From: Planctomycetes bacterium UBA1662
GTDB lineage: Bacteria; Planctomycetota; UBA8108
DNA: 6,015 bases
NCBI GenBank assembly: GCA_002320775.1
Contig: DCKY01000028.1
Span: forward strand, 1 to 6,015
Reading direction: 5' to 3'
Numbering within the stretch: position 1 is the first letter of the stretch; every line of letters begins with the position of its first letter. Positions 1 to 6,015 of this stretch are shown here, piece after piece. Below the pieces are notes generated by a model. That model was not told the DNA's origin. It saw only the letters and a list, made by a program, of their open reading frames with translations, and did not search any database. Position numbers and translations under genes: made by a program.

Positions 1-1
1 C

Positions 2-229
2 CACGGCGGAGACCCGGCCCACCCGGATGATGACCACGCTGAATTCCTCCCCGACCTGGCGATCACTCCGGCTCCTGTAGTTTTCATCGCGCTCGCGCTC
101 CTTCCGACGCCCATCAAGCTCATCGAGCCAGCGAGCTTCTTCAAGGCGGCAGCCCCCTGTGAACCGCCCCCACCACGACCGCCACCAGTGTTGGTCGCGT
201 CTCCAAGAGCTCCTCCCTTCGTAGCCTGA
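2..229 (+). CDS. C-terminal part of a small His/Asp- and Pro-rich protein, possibly CzcI-like (5' end outside window)
   Basis: An open frame enters from the left edge and runs 75 codons to a TGA at 227-229. The visible part begins with an acidic, His-containing stretch (HGGDPAHPDDDHAEF), continues with a hydrophobic stretch (about visible residues 24-40, APVVFIALALLPTPIKL), and ends in a Pro-rich tail with one Cys and a terminal PRAPPFVA. Third codon positions are mostly G or C, as in the genes downstream, which supports real coding. I do not recognise a named domain. Small exported proteins with His-rich middles and RAP/RGPP-like tails are known just upstream of metal-efflux operons (CzcI before czcC in Cupriavidus metallidurans), so a periplasmic metal-related accessory role is an inference from position and composition. 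The 91 bp gap to the next gene allows co-transcription. The start, signal peptide and any further Cys or His lie outside the window. Confidence 0.55.
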   Translation, partial: HGGDPAHPDDDHAEFLPDLAITPAPVVFIALALLPTPIKLIEPASFFKAAAPCEPPPPRPPPVLVASPRAPPFVA

Positions 230-239
230 ACCGTTTCTC

Positions 240-261
240 AGACGACAGATGACTGTCGTCT
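240..261 (+). repeat. Perfect 9-bp stem-loop with ATGA loop in the intergenic gap
   Basis: AGACGACAG (240-248) pairs perfectly with CTGTCGTCT (253-261) around a four-base loop, ATGA. It lies 11 bases after the stop of the small upstream gene. Only two T residues directly follow the right arm, so it is not a convincing intrinsic terminator. It could be an attenuator, an RNA-stability or processing hairpin, or a regulator-binding palindrome. The ATG in its loop (249-251) is in frame with the next gene, but occlusion and lack of a Shine-Dalgarno sequence make it an unlikely start. Confidence 0.6.
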
Positions 262-265
262 TCCA

Positions 266-288
266 GGCCTGGCCCCTTAGCCCAGGCC
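266..288 (+). repeat. Second 7-bp stem-loop directly after the first, overlapping a 10-bp palindrome
   Basis: GGCCTGG (266-272) pairs with CCAGGCC (282-288) around a nine-base loop. The left arm also sits inside a perfect 10-bp palindrome, CCAGGCCTGG (263-272), so two alternative pairings exist. No T-run follows. It begins five bases after the preceding hairpin, so the two could stack or act as one structured leader in front of the outer-membrane factor gene. Confidence 0.45.
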
Positions 289-306
289 CTGTTCAGGATG
301 TACGTT

Positions 307-310
307 GGAG
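307..310 (+). promoter_or_regulatory. Ribosome binding site supporting the ATG at 321
   Basis: GGAG at 307-310 lies ten bases before the ATG at 321. The competing in-frame ATGs at 249 (in a hairpin loop) and 348 have no comparable Shine-Dalgarno sequence upstream. This site is the main reason for choosing 321 as the start. Confidence 0.5.
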
Positions 311-320
311 ACTTCGTTTC

Positions 321-1769
321 ATGACCGCTTATATTTCTGGCGGCCCCATGTCCTTACTGAGAGGATTTTCAGTCCGCCAGGCACCCATTCTTCGCCAATC
401 CGTGCGAATCGGCCTTGTCGTCGGCATGTCCCTGCTGAGTGGCTGCGTCAGCTACTCGCCGATGGAGATCGACCCCTTCGAGGAAATCAGGAAGCTGGAG
501 CAGCGCTCCGACCGGCCTCTCGAGGTCCAGGCCTCCGCACCGGGAGGGCCTGCCTGGCTCCCGATCAAAACAACAATAGACCTCAGCGATGGTCTCGAGC
601 TGTCTGAGGCGAACGCCCTGGCGCTCTCCTTTTCACCAGGGATCCGCGCCACCCGAAACGAAATGAAGGTTGCCGGAGCGCAGCTCATCCAGGCCGGGCT
701 CCTCACCAACCCCGAGCTCTTCCTTGGCCCGAGAATCTCATCCGGAGGAGGCGACCTGGTCCTTCCCGCCGGGCTGTCCTGGGAGCTGCCCCTGTGGGGA
801 CAAGGCGAAGCGGAGAAGAGCCTGGCCCGGAGCAGGCTGACCCTGGCCGAGGCCCGTGTGGCGGCAGCGGAGCTCACCGCCCTGGAGCAGGTACGAACCT
901 CCTTCATTCGAATCTCAACCTTGAATAAAACCGTCGCCGCCCTCGAAGCCCAGCTCGCCGGAAGTGAGCGTGTCCTTCAATGGGCCGACACGCTCAAACA
1001 GGCCGGGGAAATCGACGGCGTCACCTCCTACCTGGCAAGGCTTGAACGCGACGACGCCCGGGCCGACCTGGAGACCTTGCGTCTCGAGCTCGCCTCCGCG
1101 AGGAGAGGCCTCCTTGAGACCCTCGGCCTGCTCCCTGGAATCAGCCTGTCGATCCAGCTCGATCCTGACCCTGCCCTGATGCCGCCGTTGAGCCAGGCCA
1201 GCCGCCGGAAAATGCTCCTTCACCCTGCGATAGCTGGCGCCCTCAACGAATACGAAACAGCCGAGGCGACCCTCCGCCTGGCCATCACATCCCAATACCC
1301 GGCCATCCGGATCGGCCCCGAGTTTGAAAGCGACAAGGGAGAGGCGTCACTTGGCGCGGGAGCAGGCATCGAGCTGCCGCTCTTTGATCAGAACCAGGGT
1401 GGAATCGCTGAGGCCAAACAGCGCCGGGAAGCCGCCCGGGAAAAGGTGTCGGCCGCTTTACTGAAGCTCTCACACGATGAGGCCAGCGCTCGCTCTGAAT
1501 CCAGGGCCAAAGAAGCCATCCTCCAGGACTACAGCACCGGCGCCCTGGCGAACGCCCTCGAGGCCCGCGAGGCCCTTGACCTCCGGCTGCGGGCGGGCCA
1601 GAGCAACGTCCTCGAGGTGCTCGCCGGCCTGCGCTCGATCACCAGGACCCGGGTACGGGGATTACAGCTGAAACAGGACTCAACGATCGCCCGCTTCCGC
1701 GCCGCCGTGGCGGGAGCCGCCGTGCTGAACGACCCATCGAGCAATGACTCCGAAAAGGATAAGAAATGA
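321..1769 (+). CDS. Outer-membrane factor lipoprotein of a heavy-metal RND efflux system (TolC/CzcC/CusC family)
   Basis: The product (482 aa) should form the trimeric outer-membrane and periplasmic duct through which the pump expels metal. A hydrophobic stretch (IGLVVGMSLLSG) runs into a lipobox, LLSGC, with the lipidated Cys at residue 42. Two OEP-type repeats follow. The first has QAGLLTNPELFLGP (about 124-137) and ELPLWGQGEAEKS (about 155-167). The second has HPAIAGALNEYETAEATL (about 301-318), QYPAIRIGPEFE (about 325-336) and the CzcC hallmark ELPLFDQNQGGIAEA (about 351-365). Long amphipathic Ala/Glu/Arg-rich helices link them, as expected for the alpha-barrel. Length is normal for the family. 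The C-terminus is charged (SEKDKK). The start at 321 is chosen for its GGAG site; ATG 348 would shorten a rather long signal n-region and remains possible. The stop overlaps the next start (ATGA), indicating translational coupling. The family call is firm; CzcC versus CusC cannot be decided from this protein alone. Confidence 0.93.
   Translation: MTAYISGGPMSLLRGFSVRQAPILRQSVRIGLVVGMSLLSGCVSYSPMEIDPFEEIRKLEQRSDRPLEVQASAPGGPAWLPIKTTIDLSDGLELSEANALALSFSPGIRATRNEMKVAGAQLIQAGLLTNPELFLGPRISSGGGDLVLPAGLSWELPLWGQGEAEKSLARSRLTLAEARVAAAELTALEQVRTSFIRISTLNKTVAALEAQLAGSERVLQWADTLKQAGEIDGVTSYLARLERDDARADLETLRLELASARRGLLETLGLLPGISLSIQLDPDPALMPPLSQASRRKMLLHPAIAGALNEYETAEATLRLAITSQYPAIRIGPEFESDKGEASLGAGAGIELPLFDQNQGGIAEAKQRREAAREKVSAALLKLSHDEASARSESRAKEAILQDYSTGALANALEAREALDLRLRAGQSNVLEVLAGLRSITRTRVRGLQLKQDSTIARFRAAVAGAAVLNDPSSNDSEKDKK
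1755..1759 (+). promoter_or_regulatory. Ribosome binding site for the adaptor gene, inside the upstream gene's 3' end
   Basis: AAGGA at 1755-1759 is spaced six bases from the ATG at 1766. It lies within the last codons of the outer-membrane factor gene and sits with the 4-bp ATGA stop/start overlap at 1766-1769, which fixes the start and suggests coupled translation. Confidence 0.75.
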
Positions 1770-3181
1770 ACCGCATACAAGCAGCCTGGACAGCTATTGC
1801 AGCCATGCTCCTGGCCGTTTCGATACTCACCTCCTGCGGTCATGACCATCACCATGGCCCACACCAGGAGGGCTCGTCAAAAGAACCCGACAGGAAGACC
1901 ACCAACCGGATCACGCTTCCTCCCGGAGCCGTGAACAACCTTGGCATCACCTTCGAAAGCGCGAGCAGGGGAAAGGTCGGCTCCTGGCTGTCCGTCCCCG
2001 GAGAGCTCTACGTACCCGACACGCATCGCTGGAAACTCCGCGCCCCGACGAAGGGGCGGCTGATCTCTGTGACCCCACGCTGGAAGAAGGTCCAGGAGGG
2101 TGATGTGATCGCCGAGCTCATCTCTCCCGCCCTGCGCCAGGCCCAGCAGAAGCTGCTCGCAGCCAACAGCCAGAAAGAGATCGCCAGGATGGAGGTCGAT
2201 GCGGCCCGGGCTCGCCTTGCTGAAGGAGAGACCCAGCTGACCTCAACAAAGGAGCTCGAGAGCGCCACCCTCAAACGGTTGGAGGACCTCCGAAAGCTCA
2301 ACAAGGCCGGCAACGCATTTGGCTCCAGGGAGCTTCTTTCAGCCCAGCGCCAGTATACCGAGGCCGGCAAGGCCACTCTCGACGCTGCGATCCAGAGAGA
2401 CAAGCTGCGGGAAACGGCGAAGGAAAAAACCTTCCTTCAAAGCAAAGTCGACCTCGAGGTCGAGGAGCGCCTCACCGCCCTCTCGGTCCTGAGCGGCCGA
2501 ACCCCCACTGAACTGCTCGAGGTCCAGGATGGGACCGAAACATGGCAGAGGCTCAAATCCATCGCAGTTCGTTCCCCGGCGGACGGCACCGTGGTCGAGG
2601 TCTTCGCCTCGAGCGGTGAGACCCTGGAGGAAAGCCATCCGCTCGCCCTGGTCATAGACGCCAGCGAGCTCCGTTTCAGAGGCTGGCTACCTGAGGGAGA
2701 CCTCTCCCTGCTGAAAGAAGATGCCCAGGTACGGGTCGCGCTGCCAGGGGGAATCGCCCCAGTATCAACCACCCTGCTCGGCCCGAGGCCCCTGGCGGAC
2801 GCTGCCACCAGACGTGTTCAGGTAGAGAGCAGGATACCAAACCCGGACCAGCAGCTACCCCAGGGGCTCTCCGCCACTGCCCAGGTCCAGGTAAAAGAGA
2901 GCGCCAGCGAAGAGGTGCTCCTCCCCCTCAGCTGCATCCTGAGCGACGGCCTCGAAAAGATCGTCTTCCTCCGCGACGCTGAGAAACCCAATGTGGTGAT
3001 CCGGACCCCTGTCGAGCTCGGCCTGCGGGGCGGTGGATTTGTCGAGGTGATCTCCGGGCTGCTCGAGGGCGACACGGTGGTCGACAAGGGCAAACACCAG
3101 CTCAAACAGACCGGCAAGGGAAAGGCTCCGAAGGGCGGACACTTCCACGCCGATGGCACCTGGCATCTCAAGGATGAGTGA
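1766..3181 (+). CDS. Periplasmic adaptor lipoprotein (membrane fusion protein, CzcB/CusB family) of the efflux system
   Basis: This 471-residue adaptor should link the RND pump to the outer-membrane duct and may hand metal to the pump. A signal peptide ends in the lipobox LTSC (Cys 24), so it is probably lipid-anchored. It is followed at once by a His cluster, HDHHHGPH (26-33). The first half of the biotinyl/lipoyl domain is about 91-118 (LRAPTKGRLISV..., VQEGDVIAEL). A long helical hairpin spans about 120-245 with a turn near NKAGNAFGS (179-187). The second lipoyl half is about 268-298 (RSPADGTVVEVF, GETLEES). A beta-barrel domain follows (about 302-378), then a membrane-proximal domain (about 383-445). 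The C-terminus is again His-containing (GGHFHADGTWH, 457-467). There are no CusB-like methionine clusters near the N-terminus; histidine dominates. It overlaps the upstream gene by 4 bp and precedes the pump gene by 15 bp. Family assignment is firm; metal specificity is inference. Confidence 0.94.
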   Translation: MNRIQAAWTAIAAMLLAVSILTSCGHDHHHGPHQEGSSKEPDRKTTNRITLPPGAVNNLGITFESASRGKVGSWLSVPGELYVPDTHRWKLRAPTKGRLISVTPRWKKVQEGDVIAELISPALRQAQQKLLAANSQKEIARMEVDAARARLAEGETQLTSTKELESATLKRLEDLRKLNKAGNAFGSRELLSAQRQYTEAGKATLDAAIQRDKLRETAKEKTFLQSKVDLEVEERLTALSVLSGRTPTELLEVQDGTETWQRLKSIAVRSPADGTVVEVFASSGETLEESHPLALVIDASELRFRGWLPEGDLSLLKEDAQVRVALPGGIAPVSTTLLGPRPLADAATRRVQVESRIPNPDQQLPQGLSATAQVQVKESASEEVLLPLSCILSDGLEKIVFLRDAEKPNVVIRTPVELGLRGGGFVEVISGLLEGDTVVDKGKHQLKQTGKGKAPKGGHFHADGTWHLKDE

Positions 3182-3184
3182 ACC

Positions 3185-3189
3185 GAGGA
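3185..3189 (+). promoter_or_regulatory. Ribosome binding site for the RND pump gene
   Basis: GAGGA at 3185-3189 lies seven bases upstream of the ATG at 3197, in the 15-bp gap after the adaptor stop codon (TGA 3179-3181). It fixes the pump's start, which gives the expected short cytoplasmic N-terminus (MLNALIRWSLNRRG) before TM1. Confidence 0.8.
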
Positions 3190-3196
3190 ATAACCG

Positions 3197-6015
3197 ATGC
3201 TGAACGCACTCATACGCTGGTCGCTGAATCGCCGCGGGCTCATCCTCGCCCTGGCGGCGGCCGTGGTCATATCGAGCGCCCTGGCCATCCCACGGATGCC
3301 CGTCGAGGTCTTCCCGGAGCTGAACGCCCCCACCGTCACCATCATGACGGAGGCTCCCGGCTACGCTCCCGAGGAGGTCGAGCGCGCGGTAACCTTCCAG
3401 GTCGAGACCGCGCTCAACGGGATTGCCGGACTGCGACGCCTGCGCTCGAGCTCCGCCCTGGGGCTGTCGATCGTCTGGGCCGAGTTTGACTTCGGGGCGG
3501 ACGTCTACCGCAACCGTCAGCTGGTGGCCGAGCGACTCGCGCGCATCGAGAACACCCTGCCGGCCAACATCCATCCACCCGAGATGACCCCAGTAGCCAG
3601 TCTTGCCGGCGAGATCATGCTCCTGGGGCTGACGAGCCCCGAGGGAGAGGCCTCGCCACTCGAGCTCCGCAGAATCGCCGAATTTGACCTGCGCCCGCGG
3701 TTGCTGGCGGCGAGAGGGGTCGCCCAGGTAACCGCCATCGGTGGCGAGCTGCCGGAGTTCCAGGTCAGGGTCCGCCCCGGGGACCTGCTTCGCTACGGTC
3801 TCACCCTCTCCCAGGTGGCAGAGGCCGCCGAAGCCGCGCACGCCCCGGTCGGAGCCGGCTACCTCGCCGATGTCTCAGGCCGGGAGCTTCCCCTGAGGCC
3901 TGAGACCCGGGTGCGAGGAACGGAAGACCTCGCCGGCACCGTGGTAGGCCAATGGAAAGGCGTCCCGGTCACTCTCGAACAGGTAGCTGATGTCGGAATC
4001 GCCGGAGCTCCACGCCGCGGCACCGGCTCAGCCGGAGGCAAGCCCGCGGTGATCCTGTCGATCCAGCGAAACCCCGGTACCAACACCCTTGAGCTCACCT
4101 CTCGAATCGATGAGATCCTGTCAGACTTTGAGAAAACCCTGCCAACAGGCATCTCCCTGCAGCGCTCGGTCTTCCGACAGGCCGACTTCATCAACGTGGC
4201 GGTGGACAACGTGCTGGAGGCCCTGCGAGATGCTTCCATCTTCGTCCTCATTATCCTCTTCCTCTTCCTTCTCAACTTCCGCACCACCATCATCACGCTG
4301 ACCGCCCTGCCCCTCTCCCTCGGGGCAACCCTCCTGGTGCTGGATGTCTGGGGAGTCACGATCAATGTGATGACCCTGGGTGGGATCGCCGTGGCGATCG
4401 GATCGCTCGTCGATGATGCCATCGTCGATGTGGAGAACGTGTTCAGGCGCCTTCGGCTGAACGCCGCCCTCCCGGTGGACCAGCGCCGCCCCCCGCTCGA
4501 GGTGATCTACCTGGCGAGCATCGAGGTGAGGCAGGCGATCCTGCTCGCCACCCTGGTCATCATCCTGGTTTTCACTCCCCTGTTCTTCCTTGGCGGGATC
4601 GAAGGCAGCTTCTTTCGGCCGCTTGGCGTCGCCTACACCATCGGCCTCGCCGCCTCGCTACTTGTTGCGATGACGGTCACCCCCGTCCTCTGCTACTACC
4701 TGCTGCCCAGCTCCTCGGCGACTGGTGTAAAAAGGGAAGGCTGGCTGGTCAGGATCCTGAAGGCCGCCTATGTCCGCATGCTCAGCTTTGCCCTGCGGGC
4801 CAGAACGCTCGTCCTTGCCGGGTCGGCCGCACTCCTGGCCGCCGCTGTGCTCCTGGCCCTCACCTACGGGTCCTCCTTCATCCCCGCCTTCAACGAGGGC
4901 AGCATCACCCTCTTCCTCAACACCCCGCCGGGAACATCCCTTGAGGAATCAAACCGGGTGGCGCGCCAGCTCGAACTCCAGGTCGGCGAGCTTGAGGGGG
5001 TGGCCGCGGTGACCCGCCGGACCGGCCGGGCTGAACAGGATGAACACGCCGAGCCGGTGAGCGCCAGCGAGATCGACATTCGCCTCGAGCCCGCCGCCGA
5101 CCCCGTCGCTGTCCGACAGGCTCTCGAGCAGCTCCTCGCCGCGTCCCCGGGAGTAACAAAACAGCTTGGCGGACCGATCGACCATCGACTCTCCCACATC
5201 CTCTCCGGCACGCCCGCGGCCATCGCCATCAAGATCTTCGGCGATGACCTCGAGGAGCTACGCGCGATCGCCGCCGAGGTGGAGGTGAAGCTGTCGCCAC
5301 TGCCGGGCGTTCGCGACCTGGTCGCCAACCGCGAGGTCATGACCGCCACCGTCCCCGTGCGCTTCGACAAGGCCCGGCTCGCCCACTACGGCCTGACCCC
5401 GGCCGATGCCGCCGGCCAGCTGCAGACCGCCTTTCTCGGGCGCACCGTCGGCGTCGTCAACCGAGGGGCTTCGAGAATGGACATTGTCCTGCGCCTCGAG
5501 GGCGCCTCCCGCAGAAACCTCGACGACGTACGCGCCTTCACCCTGCACGCCCCATCGGGAGCCATCGTGCGGGTCAGGGATGTGGCCGAGGTCATAGAGG
5601 AACAGGCATCGAGCCTCATCACCCGGGAGAACGTCAGGAGGAAGGCCGTGATCTCGTGCAACGTCGCTCCAGGCCACAACCTCGGCGATCTCATCGAAGA
5701 GATCAGGACCCATGTGGACCCGGTCATCAAGAAGTTCCCCGGAACCTACGTCGAGTACGGCGGCCAGTTCGAAGCCCAGAAAGAAGCCAGCGGAAGAATC
5801 CTGCTCGCATCGATCGGGGTCCTGCTCGTGATCATGACGATCCTCTACTCGGCCTTCCGCTCGGCGAGACCCGTCCTGCTGATCCTCCTCAACCTGCCCC
5901 TGGCCCTCGTCGGCGGCGTGGCGGCCCTGTTCATCTCGGAATCGCCGGACCTCATCGAAAACACCAGGGCTCTGTTCGGCTCCGGGACCTACGTGGCGCC
6001 GGTGGTCTCGATCTC
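3197..6015 (+). CDS. Heavy-metal RND efflux pump, CzcA/CusA family (3' end outside window)
   Basis: The inner-membrane proton/metal antiporter of the tripartite system. The frame is open for 939 codons without a stop; HME-RND pumps are about 1030-1050 aa, so roughly 100 C-terminal residues, including most of TM10-TM12, are missing. TM1 is about 13-31, with the RND start motif MPVEVFPELNAPTVTI (34-49) and TEAPGYAPEEVE (51-62) after it. A periplasmic pore/docking domain fills about 33-340, TM2-TM6 lie at about 345-503, TM7 at about 536-556, the second periplasmic domain at about 557-865, and TM8-TM9 at about 867-914. The TM4 motif is VDDAIVDVEN (405-414): D406 and E413 match the proton-relay Asp and Glu of CzcA and CusA, while the extra CzcA Asp six residues earlier is Ala 400. 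The Cu(I)/Ag(I)-binding methionines of CusA appear replaced. It is third in an operon with its adaptor and outer-membrane factor. The HME-RND family is certain; substrate is unassigned. Confidence 0.95.
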   Translation, partial: MLNALIRWSLNRRGLILALAAAVVISSALAIPRMPVEVFPELNAPTVTIMTEAPGYAPEEVERAVTFQVETALNGIAGLRRLRSSSALGLSIVWAEFDFGADVYRNRQLVAERLARIENTLPANIHPPEMTPVASLAGEIMLLGLTSPEGEASPLELRRIAEFDLRPRLLAARGVAQVTAIGGELPEFQVRVRPGDLLRYGLTLSQVAEAAEAAHAPVGAGYLADVSGRELPLRPETRVRGTEDLAGTVVGQWKGVPVTLEQVADVGIAGAPRRGTGSAGGKPAVILSIQRNPGTNTLELTSRIDEILSDFEKTLPTGISLQRSVFRQADFINVAVDNVLEALRDASIFVLIILFLFLLNFRTTIITLTALPLSLGATLLVLDVWGVTINVMTLGGIAVAIGSLVDDAIVDVENVFRRLRLNAALPVDQRRPPLEVIYLASIEVRQAILLATLVIILVFTPLFFLGGIEGSFFRPLGVAYTIGLAASLLVAMTVTPVLCYYLLPSSSATGVKREGWLVRILKAAYVRMLSFALRARTLVLAGSAALLAAAVLLALTYGSSFIPAFNEGSITLFLNTPPGTSLEESNRVARQLELQVGELEGVAAVTRRTGRAEQDEHAEPVSASEIDIRLEPAADPVAVRQALEQLLAASPGVTKQLGGPIDHRLSHILSGTPAAIAIKIFGDDLEELRAIAAEVEVKLSPLPGVRDLVANREVMTATVPVRFDKARLAHYGLTPADAAGQLQTAFLGRTVGVVNRGASRMDIVLRLEGASRRNLDDVRAFTLHAPSGAIVRVRDVAEVIEEQASSLITRENVRRKAVISCNVAPGHNLGDLIEEIRTHVDPVIKKFPGTYVEYGGQFEAQKEASGRILLASIGVLLVIMTILYSAFRSARPVLLILLNLPLALVGGVAALFISESPDLIENTRALFGSGTYVAPVVSI

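Noticed and set aside
240..290. An intrinsic transcription terminator between the small gene and the efflux genes.
   Set aside because: Stable stems exist, but neither is followed by a run of T, so termination is not supported by sequence alone.
249..320. Extending the outer-membrane factor upstream to the ATG at 249.
   Set aside because: That ATG sits in the loop of a perfect hairpin, has no Shine-Dalgarno sequence, and would add 24 non-family residues before an already long signal peptide.
180..320. A sigma-70-type promoter in front of the outer-membrane factor gene.
   Set aside because: I could not find a convincing -35/-10 pair with proper spacing; TTGGTC at 191 has no matching -10 box. 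The operon promoter may lie upstream of the window.
2450..2461. A 12-bp palindrome GACCTCGAGGTC and many other CTCGAG occurrences.
   Set aside because: CTC GAG is the preferred Leu-Glu codon pair in these genes, so the recurrence follows from codon use inside coding sequence rather than an operator.
2855..3841. A 328-codon open frame on the minus strand across the adaptor/pump junction.
   Set aside because: It lies opposite two well-supported genes with clear family motifs, spans their boundary, and its translation is low-complexity Gly/Asp/Gln/Arg-rich with no recognisable domain; it is an antisense shadow common in GC-rich DNA.
4864..5713. Overlapping minus-strand frames of 80-168 codons opposite the pump gene.
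   Set aside because: Ser/Arg/Gly/Pro-rich translations with no motif or ribosome binding site, entirely opposite conserved pump sequence.
1..6015. A wholly new type of biological system.
   Set aside because: All three long genes clearly belong to the known HME-RND tripartite efflux families; what may be new is limited to the subgroup's metal specificity, the small upstream gene and the leader structure.

Overview
The window carries the front part of a tripartite heavy-metal efflux operon (HME-RND, CzcCBA/CusCBA type). All genes are on the plus strand, and both window edges cut through coding sequence. The DNA is GC-rich, with strong use of CTC, GAG, GCC and ATC codons. Two lipobox signal peptides and an outer-membrane factor imply a diderm (Gram-negative-type) bacterium. 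I cannot name the phylum from the sequence.

Layout: (1) Bases 2-229 hold the last 75 codons of a small protein with an acidic/His start and a Pro-rich tail; by position it resembles the small CzcI-type proteins found just upstream of czcC. (2) Bases 230-320 are a short intergenic gap with two adjacent stem-loops (240-261 and 266-288) and a GGAG ribosome binding site. (3) Bases 321-1769 encode a TolC/CzcC-family outer-membrane lipoprotein. (4) Bases 1766-3181 encode a CzcB-family periplasmic adaptor lipoprotein with His-rich segments at both ends, overlapping the previous gene by ATGA. (5) From 3197 to the window end, 939 codons encode a CzcA-family RND pump lacking about its last 100 residues.

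Together the three main proteins would form a channel across the envelope: the proton-driven pump in the inner membrane, the adaptor bridging the periplasm, and the outer-membrane duct. The pump's TM4 motif (VDDAIVDVEN) keeps the Asp and Glu shared by CzcA and CusA, lacks the extra CzcA Asp, and adds two other acidic residues. The three periplasmic methionines that bind Cu(I)/Ag(I) in CusA appear to be replaced. The exported metal therefore cannot be assigned; the histidine content suggests, but does not prove, a divalent cation.

I see no RNA gene, CRISPR array, insertion sequence, integration site or regulator gene. The operon belongs to a known superfamily. The points worth a second look are the upstream small gene, the paired hairpins, the pump's motif and ligand pattern, and a likely insertion before TM10.
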